Notes under the pieces: generated by a model | Databases searched by the model: none | What the model saw: the letters and a program-made list of their open reading frames with translations, nothing else | What the model was told of the DNA's origin: nothing | Position numbers and translations under genes: made by a program | From: CAYUMU01 sp964445985 | GTDB taxonomy: Bacteria > Planctomycetota > Planctomycetia > Pirellulales > S012-138 | Direction: 5' to 3' | Length of the DNA: 40,812 nucleotides | Assembly (NCBI GenBank): GCA_964445985.1 | Contig: CAYUMU010000068.1 | Location: 1 to 40,812, forward strand | Shown here: positions 16,289 through 23,080 of the stretch, in pieces | How the letters are laid out: every line of letters starts with the position of its first letter | Numbering within the stretch: the stretch's first letter is position 1

Positions 16289-16360
16289 CTGGGGGCAAGT
16301 TGTGGGCGGGGCGGTTGTCGGTTGCAGGGTCGGTTGGCCACAACTTGACCCCAGCCACCC
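16289..16360 (+). repeat. stem-loop repeat family S, copy 4
   Basis: Left arm CTGGGGGCAAGTTGTGG (16289-16305), 32-base loop, right arm CCACAACTTGACCCCAG (16338-16354), then CCACCC. One G.A mismatch at the same place as in copies 1 and 3. It lies about 70 bases after the icd stop and could act on the icd transcript end. Confidence 0.85.
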
Positions 16361-16394
16361 ATGTTTTGGAGCTTCTTCAATTATATCCTTTCAT

Positions 16395-16514
16395 CGCCGA
16401 TTTCCGCGGGGCGAAATTCGATGACAATTCCGCCCTGAAAAACCGCAATATCCCGTGAAATTCGCCGATTCGCGACAGAAGTTGTCACCGAATTACGGAA
16501 CGCGGAAATCGGCG
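16395..16514. repeat. 120-bp palindromic element with 33-base imperfect inverted ends
   Basis: The first 14 bases CGCCGATTTCCGCG (16395-16408) recur exactly inverted at 16501-16514. After 6 unmatched bases the arms match again over AATTCGATGACAA (16415-16427) against TTGTCACCGAATT (16482-16494), with one difference. The 54-base centre has no coding potential. It is far more AT-rich than the flanks and lies next to the broken end of the endonuclease gene. It may be a small non-autonomous mobile element; no transposase is nearby to test this. Confidence 0.65.
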
Positions 16515-16530
16515 TCAAATTCTCGGCTTG

Positions 16531-17285
16531 CTACTCCTTCCTGGGGTAGGGGCCTAAAAACCGGTCCCCGTTAAAGTGAATGAGGAACAGCCATTTCCGT
16601 TGCGGATCGAATAGAACCACATCGGGCAGTTTGTCGTGGTTCAGTTCGGGAATGCGGAGTTGCTTCAATTGATCACGCTCGATAACGAGCCGCTTATCTG
16701 CCGTATCGCCCAAGTACAGCACAACTGCCCCCGGGGCAAAGCGGGGCGCGAATTCTTCGATGATTAGGCGCTGAAGCTCATTGTGGAGTCCGGGCGAAAG
16801 CTCAACCACCGAACCATTTGGCAAGGTCACTGGCACCTTCACCAGATCGCGAGCACGCTGATAGGTGTGAGCAAGCGACCCCTGTTCGGCGATGAACGCT
16901 TCGCACTTTGACGAAAAGTCCTTTTTGCCAAATCTTCGCAAAACCTTGGCCGCCTCGTCCGTGAGCTGGTAAACGGTATCGCCACTGTTGGTCGGCCGCG
17001 CCGGATCGTCTGGATTGCGATCGACCAGTCGCGCCTGCTCGAATTGATGGATCGTTTGGCGACGGATTGTTTCTCGACTATTGGCGGCGTAGTCCTTGTC
17101 GAAGTGGTCACGCATCCAAGCCATGATGTCCCAAATTCGCAGCAACGGACGGCTCGCTTCTGCCAAGCGTCCTTTTCTCGAAGTCCCGCCAGCGCTAGCA
17201 GCGTCAAGCAAGAGCGATCGTTCTGCTGTTGCTTTGGTAGACCAAGACTCTTGATGATCTCCAGGGCTTCGGCGCGCTTGCTCAT
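16531..17285 (-). pseudogene. BsuBI/PstI-type restriction endonuclease, frameshifted and 3'-truncated
   Basis: From the ATG at 17285 the product reads MSKRAEALEIIKSLGLPKQQ and matches the N-terminus of PstI/BsuBI-type endonucleases up to DAW (codon 41, 17165-17163). There one base is missing; the match resumes one frame over at EASRPLLRIWDIMAW and continues through ETIRRQTIHQFEQARLV, NPDDPARPTNS and LIIEEFAPRFAPGAVVLYLGD to LPDVVLFDPQRKWLFLI. Known members continue with an acidic residue and a conserved Ser-His-Gly-Pro segment that includes catalytic residues. Here the sequence turns at 16578 into 15 unrelated codons and a stop. About 65 C-terminal residues are lost, so no active enzyme is expected. 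Its ATG overlaps the methylase stop by 4 bases. DNA past the break (16531-16578) has a GGGG-ACCGGTTTTTAGG-CCCC arrangement, possibly from an inserted element. Confidence 0.85.
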
Positions 17286-18823
17286 TGGGAGACCTCAACG
17301 AGTTGATCGAGCAGGCGAGGAGGGAGACGCAGAGCTTGGCCAACAATCTCTTCGATGGCCGCGTTGTTTCTCGTTTCCAGCGAGCTTACCTGGCTACCCA
17401 TTAGCATCAGAGTCTGCCGATCGGGCAAGGGCATGGCTCGAATCTCGCCGGCGTTTACTTGGGTGCTGCCGCTGATCGAGCGAAAATATCGGTCAACCAA
17501 GGCGGAGTTAAAGAAAGCCGCCAAACCAAAGGCTTCTTCTTCCGCGAGTTCTCCGCCCTTGCGATAGACATAGTTGAGGTGGTTTTCCAGCCCGACCCAT
17601 TTGGAATAAGAATCCGTGGGAACCATGATCCCGGCCACCAGACGGCGTTTTTCCTCTTTAGCCGTGAATCGTTTCAAGAGCACGTACGTTTTCGCCGGCA
17701 ACAGCAGCTTTCTTGAATTCTGGCTGATCTCAATGTGTGTTGGTTTAGCGTTCTTGGTGGGGAACTGTGTGATGAAGGGACGCACGTTGTGCATCCACAG
17801 CAATGGCGCCGTATCTTCCGACGGCTCATAACGCAAAAACTCGGTGGAACGAAACGTAACCACCGGTCCCGTGGAAACCTCGAAGCCCAGGCCGCGAAAC
17901 CGGCAAGGCAAGTCGCTCATTGCCGACACGATCTCGTGGTCCACGTCGCTATTTGACACCCGGACCAGGTGTTCGCCGCCGCTATTGTCGATCAGCTTGT
18001 CGTAAGGCGCCCAGGTTTTGCGCATGGCCGTGAGATCTCGGCCAAGACTGCTCGTTAGCAAGACCTTCTCCCGCGCCCCATCTTTCCCGGCATGCAGAAT
18101 GACATTTTCTTGAAGAACGCTATCGTCTTTGAATGCCGCGGTTCGGCTTTCAAAAATATGGACTTGCCGTACCGCCATGCGCTGGAAGAACCAATTGCGA
18201 AACCGCTTGAAATAGAGACCGTTAAAATAGCTCCGTGGAGTGATGGCCACCATCTCTCCGGAAGGCAGGAGCAACTCAGCCGCGACCGCCATGAATAGCG
18301 CGTATATATTCGGTTGCCCATGAATCACGCGCCGCATCGCCTGGGCCTGAGGCGACTCCTTGCGAAGCTTGAAATACGGAGGATTGAGAATCGCCAAATC
18401 AAACGACGGAGGAGTCGGGGTTTGGAAAAGGCCCGGCTCTGCATGCGCCAGAATGAAATCGTCAACATGAATGGTAAATTCCATGTTGTGCCCGGAGAGG
18501 CGAAGCGTTTCCTGGCAGCGGCGCATGGTGCTGTTCAAAAACGGCAGCAAGCTGGGATCATTCTCCCACAACTCGAATTGCACTTCCACTCGCGAATTGC
18601 GGGCAAGGATCGACTGGCAGACCGCCGCGGAAAGGGTGCCGACGCCCGCGCCCGGGTCGAGCACGCGAAATGCCTCCCGCCGATCCAAGGAAAACATCGC
18701 CGCCATGAACAGCGCGATGTTGGGAGGTGTGCCGAAATGGCCTCGTTGCTTCCGGTCAACCGGTGAAGTTGCCTGGTCAAACTCCCGCTGCTGCTGGGCG
18801 GCGTAGCCTGTCAGATCTGCCAT
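17282..18823 (-). CDS. DNA adenine-N6 methyltransferase of a BsuBI/PstI-type restriction-modification system
   Basis: Transfers a methyl group from SAM to adenine in a specific DNA site. Motif I VLDPGAGVGTL lies near residues 54-64 and the catalytic NPPYF motif IV near 147-151. A HFGTP segment near 29-33 is typical of Eco57I/PstI-type methylases. The C-terminal half (after about 260) should be the target recognition domain. Length 513 agrees with the roughly 500-residue PstI and BsuBI methylases. The ATG at 18823 is used; a GTG two codons earlier is an alternative. All visible motifs are intact, while the endonuclease that overlaps its stop is broken, so this is now an orphan methylase. The target may be CTGCAG by relation to PstI, but this is only an inference. 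Base composition is less GC-rich than the neighbours, suggesting transfer. Confidence 0.87.
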   Translation of the reverse strand: MADLTGYAAQQQREFDQATSPVDRKQRGHFGTPPNIALFMAAMFSLDRREAFRVLDPGAGVGTLSAAVCQSILARNSRVEVQFELWENDPSLLPFLNSTMRRCQETLRLSGHNMEFTIHVDDFILAHAEPGLFQTPTPPSFDLAILNPPYFKLRKESPQAQAMRRVIHGQPNIYALFMAVAAELLLPSGEMVAITPRSYFNGLYFKRFRNWFFQRMAVRQVHIFESRTAAFKDDSVLQENVILHAGKDGAREKVLLTSSLGRDLTAMRKTWAPYDKLIDNSGGEHLVRVSNSDVDHEIVSAMSDLPCRFRGLGFEVSTGPVVTFRSTEFLRYEPSEDTAPLLWMHNVRPFITQFPTKNAKPTHIEISQNSRKLLLPAKTYVLLKRFTAKEEKRRLVAGIMVPTDSYSKWVGLENHLNYVYRKGGELAEEEAFGLAAFFNSALVDRYFRSISGSTQVNAGEIRAMPLPDRQTLMLMGSQVSSLETRNNAAIEEIVGQALRLPPRLLDQLVEVSQ

Positions 18824-18990
18824 TTCCACGTTTTTGGCGCGTCCTTCTGGTTCAGCGGTTTCAGCAAGCTCGCAAACGGGGGGGAGACAACCCCAGGCTG
18901 ATAGCCATTCATGGTACTCGAAGGCTCATCCGCTAAAAAGCCTGTGAACTTTGCCTGCACGCGCGGAATCGTTCGCGTTGCGCAAACCAA

Positions 18991-19019
18991 CAGCGAAGGA
19001 AGCGGGGCCTCCTTCGCTG
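18991..19019 (-). terminator. hairpin downstream of groEL
   Basis: Perfect 10-base arms CAGCGAAGGA (18991-19000) and TCCTTCGCTG (19010-19019) with a 9-base loop, 70 bases past the groEL stop. On the minus strand it is followed by TTGGTTTG, a weak T-rich tail. The rest of 18824-19090 shows nothing recognisable. Confidence 0.5.
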
Positions 19020-19090
19020 CTGGCGAAGCTTCTTACAGGACTGAAACGCACACCCCTGACTAGCGGCAGCGTGCGACAGTTAGCCCTGGT

Positions 19091-20707
19091 TTAGTACATG
19101 TCGTGGTCGCCGCCGTGGCCACCCTTCTTTTCCTTGCTGGGCTTCTCGGCGATCAGGGCGTCGCTGGTCAGCAGCAAGATGGCCACGCTAGCCGCGTTTT
19201 GCAGCGCGGTGCGGGTTACCTTGGTGGGGTCGATGATGCCGGCCTTGACCATGTCTTCAAAGACGTCGGTCGCGGCGTTGTAGCCAAAGTTGCCTTTGCC
19301 TTCGAGCACCTTTTCGCAAACAATCCCGCCGTCTTTGCCGGCGTTGTTCGAAATCGCGGTGATCGGGGCGCGGCAAGCCCGCAGCACGATCTTGTAGCCC
19401 ACCTCTTCGTCCTGGCTCAGGCCTTCCGGCTTGACGGACGAACTGGCACGCAGCAGGGCCACGCCGCCACCGGGGAGAATACCCTCTTGCACGGCCGCAC
19501 GGGTGGCGTGCAGGGCGTCTTCCACGCGGGCCTTCTTCTCTTTCATTTCGCTTTCGGTCGCGGCGCCCACGTTCACCTTGGCAACGCCACCCGAAAGCTT
19601 GGCCAACCGCTCTTCGAGCTTCTCGCGATCGTAATCGCTGGTCGAAGCTTCGATTTCGCGGCGGATTTGCTCGATCCGAGCCTTGATGTCGGAGCTCTTG
19701 CCTTGGCCTTCGATGATCGTGGTGTTGTCCTTGTCCACAATCAACTGCTTGGCGCGACCCAGGTCGGTGAGCTTCACGTTTTCGAGCTTGATGCCCAGGC
19801 TTTCGAAGATCGCGGTGCCACCGGTGAGGATGGCGATGTCTTCGAGCATGGCCTTGCGGCGATCGCCGTAGCCGGGGGCCTTGACGGCCACGCAGCGGAA
19901 GGTGCCGCGGAGCTTGTTCAGCACCAGGGTCGCCAGGGCTTCGCCTTCCACGTCCTCGGCCACGATCAGCAGCGGCTTGCCGGCTTGAACCACTTGTTCC
20001 AGCACGGGCACCAAGTCGCGAGCGTTGGTCACCTTCTTCTCATAAATGAGAACGTAGGCGTCTTCGAACTCGCTGGTCATCTTTTCGGGATTGGTCACAA
20101 AGTACGGCGACAGGTAGCCGCGATCGAACTGCATGCCTTCGACCAGCTCGACTTCCGTCTTCAGGCTCTTGCCTTCATCGACGGTGATCACGCCGTCTTT
20201 GCCGACCTTATCCATGGCTTCGGCCAACAGGGCGCCAATCTGCTTGTCGCCATTGGCGGCCACGGTGCCCACCTGAGCCATTTCGGCGGGGCTCTTGATG
20301 GGGATCGACATCTTCTTCAGCTTCTCGGTGATGTCGGCCACGGCTTTCTCCATGCCGTTCTTCATTTGCACGGGGTTCACCCCGGCGACCACGCCGCGGA
20401 GGCCCTCGTTGAAGATGGCTTCGGCCAGCACGGTGGCGGTGGTGGTGCCGTCGCCAGCGACGTCGCTGGTTTTGCTGGCCACTTCGCGGACCATGCGGGC
20501 GCCCATGTTTTCGTACACGTCTTCAATATCGACTTCTTTGGCCACGGTTACGCCGTCCTTGGTGACGGTGGGCGAGCCAAAGCTCTTTTGCAAAATAACA
20601 TTGCGGCCCTTGGGACCGAGCGTGACCTTCACGGCTCGGGCCAGCTTGGATACGCCGCGACGAATCGCGTCGCGAGCCTCTTGATCGAAAGCAATCATTT
20701 TGGCCAT
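19091..20707 (-). CDS. groEL: chaperonin GroEL
   Basis: The 60-kDa chaperonin subunit, which forms a double seven-membered ring and folds proteins with GroES in the cytoplasm. Seen: KVTLGPKGRNV near 27-37, the ATPase motif GDGTTTATVLAE near 83-94, ETEVELVEGMQFDRGYLSPYF-type apical sequence near 175-200, GGVAKVNVGAATE near 402-414 and PGGGVALLRA near 435-444. The tail ends GGHGGDHDMY in place of the usual GGM repeats. The ATG at 20707 is favoured because AAGGAG (20723-20718) stands 10 bases before it; the in-frame ATG at 20716 is only 1 base from that site. It lies 213 bases after groES on the same strand, so an operon is likely. Confidence 0.97.
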   Translation of the reverse strand: MAKMIAFDQEARDAIRRGVSKLARAVKVTLGPKGRNVILQKSFGSPTVTKDGVTVAKEVDIEDVYENMGARMVREVASKTSDVAGDGTTTATVLAEAIFNEGLRGVVAGVNPVQMKNGMEKAVADITEKLKKMSIPIKSPAEMAQVGTVAANGDKQIGALLAEAMDKVGKDGVITVDEGKSLKTEVELVEGMQFDRGYLSPYFVTNPEKMTSEFEDAYVLIYEKKVTNARDLVPVLEQVVQAGKPLLIVAEDVEGEALATLVLNKLRGTFRCVAVKAPGYGDRRKAMLEDIAILTGGTAIFESLGIKLENVKLTDLGRAKQLIVDKDNTTIIEGQGKSSDIKARIEQIRREIEASTSDYDREKLEERLAKLSGGVAKVNVGAATESEMKEKKARVEDALHATRAAVQEGILPGGGVALLRASSSVKPEGLSQDEEVGYKIVLRACRAPITAISNNAGKDGGIVCEKVLEGKGNFGYNAATDVFEDMVKAGIIDPTKVTRTALQNAASVAILLLTSDALIAEKPSKEKKGGHGGDHDMY

Positions 20708-20920
20708 GGCACTCATTCTCCTTGGGAGTTGGCGTCTTTAAGGTGGGAAGGTGAGCTCAGCGGCCGCTTGTTTGGCCAGCTAGCCCATCCCAGCGCCGGT
20801 AATTGTAGATGGTTCGCAGTGGTAGGCGGTGGTCTCTCCGGCTCGCCCCCCGCTCTCCCCAAACAAAAAGTTGGCGGGGAAACGGTGGAGGGCCGGAGCA
20901 ACCGGGCGACGCGCCCCCAA

Positions 20921-21238
20921 TTATTCGATTACGGCAAGAATGTCGTCTTCACGCATTAGCAGGAATTCATCTTCGCCAACTTTGATGTTGTCGCCGGCGT
21001 ACGAGGTGAAGAGCACTCGATCGCCCACCTTCACTTGCAGCTTGCTCCGGCTACCGTCATCGAGCAGACGGCCGTCGCCGACGGCGACCACTTTGCCACG
21101 GGCAGGCTTTTCGCGAGCCGAGTCCGGCAGCACAATGCCGCCCGAGGTGCGTTCTTCCACTTCTTCGCGCTCGACCACCACTCGGTCGCCCAACGGTTGC
21201 AGCTTAATGGCCGACTTACTCTTTACAGCCGTAGGCAT
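20921..21238 (-). CDS. groES: co-chaperonin GroES
   Basis: A seven-membered cap of the GroEL chamber. Seen: LQPLGDRVVVEREEVEERT, the mobile loop region SGGIVLPDSAREKPARGKVVAVG, VKVGDRVLFTSYAGDNIKVGEDEFLLMREDDILAVIE. Length 105 includes about 8 extra N-terminal residues (MPTAVKSKSA) compared with the minimal protein. The ATG at 21238 is supported by GGAGGG about 10 bases upstream and by the start of homology; the frame is open for 78 more codons upstream without homology. The 213 bases to groEL hold no gene. Confidence 0.95.
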   Translation of the reverse strand: MPTAVKSKSAIKLQPLGDRVVVEREEVEERTSGGIVLPDSAREKPARGKVVAVGDGRLLDDGSRSKLQVKVGDRVLFTSYAGDNIKVGEDEFLLMREDDILAVIE

Positions 21239-21912
21239 GTTCTTTGTACCCTCCAGGGTAGGTGTGGGTAAAAACCGGTTTATGTGTTGAAACGGCAGTG
21301 GCTGGCCCGGAGACAGCGAATTCGAAACCCGGGCGAGCCAGGTAAGCCCGACGGGGAATCGAACAACTGCCGCTTTTCCGCGGAAGTTAAGTCGGGGGCC
21401 ATTGTGAGCAAATTTTGCGCCGCGCCAGAAAATGGGTAATAACCCCTTGCCTGGCAGCGGCTTGTGCCGCAAAGACTCACCCCGACCGACAACCGGTGGC
21501 TTTCTGCCAATTTGGCAGAACCGGCCCGCGATGTGCCTTTAACCGCGCAGGGCACTCCTCCTGTTCTCAAGTTCTCACCGCGTCGTCACTTCCGTGGCCT
21601 GCCGCGAATTGGCATCGCAGTTGCTAACAATCGAAGTTCGTTCAGCGACGTGTGCCGCTGCTGACAGCCGATGCGGAGAATCGTGGTCCACAGGGCCGCT
21701 GCTTTCCGCGGGTCAGCGGCAAAGTGCTCCGAGGGGGGGGAACTGTGCGTCGCTCACTTTCGCATCCACCCCTCAGGCATTCGCCACGTTTTGCTGAAGG
21801 TTGCAGCGTGCAAGGGGGTTCCTTACCGGATTCCCTCACGGGGCAACGGTTGATTTTGCAAACCCAGGTTTCGTTGTTCTTTCGGAGCCCTCTTTTCAAA
21901 GGAGAACGAGTT
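21239..21912. promoter_or_regulatory. divergent region between groES and the hsp20 remnant, with a 19-base operator-like palindrome
   Basis: A 674-base region without a gene. The palindrome TTCTGCCAATTTGGCAGAA (21502-21520; 8-base arms, 3-base centre) lies 264 bases before the groES start. A weaker pair GCCGCTG/CAGCGGC lies at 21695-21701 and 21714-21720. No CIRCE element (TTAGCACTC with its inverted partner) was found. The palindrome is a candidate repressor site for the stress genes on either side; that role is an inference. Confidence 0.45.
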
Positions 21913-22124
21913 ATGCCTCAAATGAATCCCAATGCCTGGTCGGTGCTGCGGCGTTGGCGCGACGAGATGGATATGGGGTAGGCGATTACTACCGCACCTT
22001 CAAGGTAAGCGAGAAGATCGACCCGGCCCGCATCTCGGCCGAGTACCACGCCGGCGTGCTCACGCTGCGACTGCCCAAGGTCGAAGAAGCCAAGCCGCGA
22101 AAGATTGCGGTCAAGGCCGGCTAA
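21913..22124 (+). pseudogene. Hsp20/alpha-crystallin small heat-shock protein with internal deletion
   Basis: The 5' end is a normal gene start: AAAGGAG (21898-21904), then an ATG at 21913 and MPQMNPNAWSVLRRWRDEMD, the usual opening of bacterial Hsp20. After GATATGGGG a stop occurs (TAG, 21979-21981). From 21981 in another frame the sequence reads YYRTFKVSEKIDPARISAEY and continues to VLTLRLPKVEEAKPRKIAVKAG with a TAA at 22122-22124; this is the C-terminal half of the alpha-crystallin domain. Hsp20 proteins are about 140-150 residues, so some 70-75 middle codons are lost in a deletion near 21970-21982 that also changes the frame. A strong terminator still follows. No working chaperone is expected. 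Confidence 0.85.
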
Positions 22125-22157
22125 GAGACGGTTTCGCTTGACGAAACGGCAAGATCA

Positions 22158-22200
22158 CGGCCAGGCGGCGCCCGATGAAGGGGTTGCCTGGCCGTTTTTA
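22158..22200 (+). terminator. rho-independent terminator after the hsp20 remnant
   Basis: Perfect 9-base arms CGGCCAGGC (22158-22166) and GCCTGGCCG (22186-22194), followed directly by TTTTTA. It starts 34 bases past the end of the remnant. Confidence 0.85.
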
Positions 22201-22362
22201 TTGCGCGGCGTGGCTTCATTGCGCCCCCCAGGGAACCAGGCGCCGCGGATTGTGCGAACAAATGTTGTGCGAACAAACGATGTGCGGGTGAGGAGTGTTC
22301 GGTACAATGCCGCGAAACGAGGATCGGCTTGTTTCGCTCTCAATTCAGCAAGAGGCATTACC

Positions 22363-23025
22363 ATGAACGGGCACTCCGCCGCCGCGGATTCCACCAATCC
22401 CACCCAGGCCTTTTACGATCGAATCAGCAAGGCTTACGACCTGCTCTCCGATAGCAATGAGCACAAAGCCCGCGAAAAAGGCGAGCAAGCCCTGGGCGTG
22501 AAGCCGGGGAATGCCGTGTTCGAGATTGGTTACGGCACCGGACACGCTTGTGCCGACCTGGCCAAAATGGTGGGTGAGCAGGGCAAGGTTTGCGGCATCG
22601 ATATCTCGCCTGGCATGCGCGAAGTGGCCCTCAAGCGGCTTAACCAAGAAGGCGTGGCCGACCGCGTTGCCTTGGAAGTGGGCGACGCCCAAAAGCTACC
22701 CTACGAAAACGCCTCGTTCGATCATGCGTTCACCAGCTTCACGCTGGAGTTGTTCCCGCTGGAGATCATTCCCGGCGTGCTGAAAGAAGTGCTCCGCGTG
22801 CTCAAGCCCGGCGGCAAGCTGGGGGTGGTTTCGATGTTCAAGAAGGAGCATCGCAGTTGGTTGACCCACGCTTACGAATGGTCGCACCGCCACTTCCCGC
22901 ATATTGTGGACTGCCAGCCGATCGACGCTCCCCAGTTCATGGAAAACGCCGGCTTCAAGCTGGTTCACAACGAAGAAATGGCGATCTGGTCGCTGCCGGT
23001 GGCGATTGTGGTGGGGCAGAAATAA
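22363..23025 (+). CDS. class I SAM-dependent methyltransferase (UbiE/COQ5-like)
   Basis: A cytoplasmic methyltransferase of the Methyltransf_11/UbiE type; the substrate is not predictable. Seen: AFYDRISKAYDLLSD near 17-31, motif I VFEIGYGTGHACADLA near 51-66, the acidic residue ending strand 2 in VCGIDISPGM near 78-87, VEVGDAQKLPYENASFD-type motif near 105-121 and LRVLKPGGKLGVV near 145-157. Length 220 is normal. The ATG at 22363 opens directly before the conserved helix; the frame is open far upstream but runs through the terminator of the hsp20 remnant, so the upstream part is not coding. Usual UbiE partners in quinone synthesis are not next to it. Confidence 0.85.
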   Translation: MNGHSAAADSTNPTQAFYDRISKAYDLLSDSNEHKAREKGEQALGVKPGNAVFEIGYGTGHACADLAKMVGEQGKVCGIDISPGMREVALKRLNQEGVADRVALEVGDAQKLPYENASFDHAFTSFTLELFPLEIIPGVLKEVLRVLKPGGKLGVVSMFKKEHRSWLTHAYEWSHRHFPHIVDCQPIDAPQFMENAGFKLVHNEEMAIWSLPVAIVVGQK

Positions 23026-23037
23026 CGAGATCTCGTT
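23024..23037. promoter_or_regulatory. 14-base perfect palindrome before the symporter gene
   Basis: AACGAGATCTCGTT overlaps the last two bases of the methyltransferase gene and stands 43 bases before the symporter start. It may be an operator; it could also be chance. Confidence 0.25.
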
Positions 23038-23080
23038 GAGAGCGGCATCATTTTGTCCTTAGACCAAGGGAATCCGAAGC

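Noticed and set aside
14938..16380. Open frame of 480 codons opposite the isocitrate dehydrogenase gene
   Set aside because: His/Gln/Pro-rich shadow of a conserved gene; no motif.
19103..20959. Open frame of 618 codons opposite groEL
   Set aside because: A shadow of groEL codon use; no domain motif, and groEL is certain.
21440..21470. Sigma-54-like TGGCAG...TTGTG sequence upstream of groES
   Set aside because: The spacing and final bases do not fit the GG-N10-GC rule, and it points away from groES.
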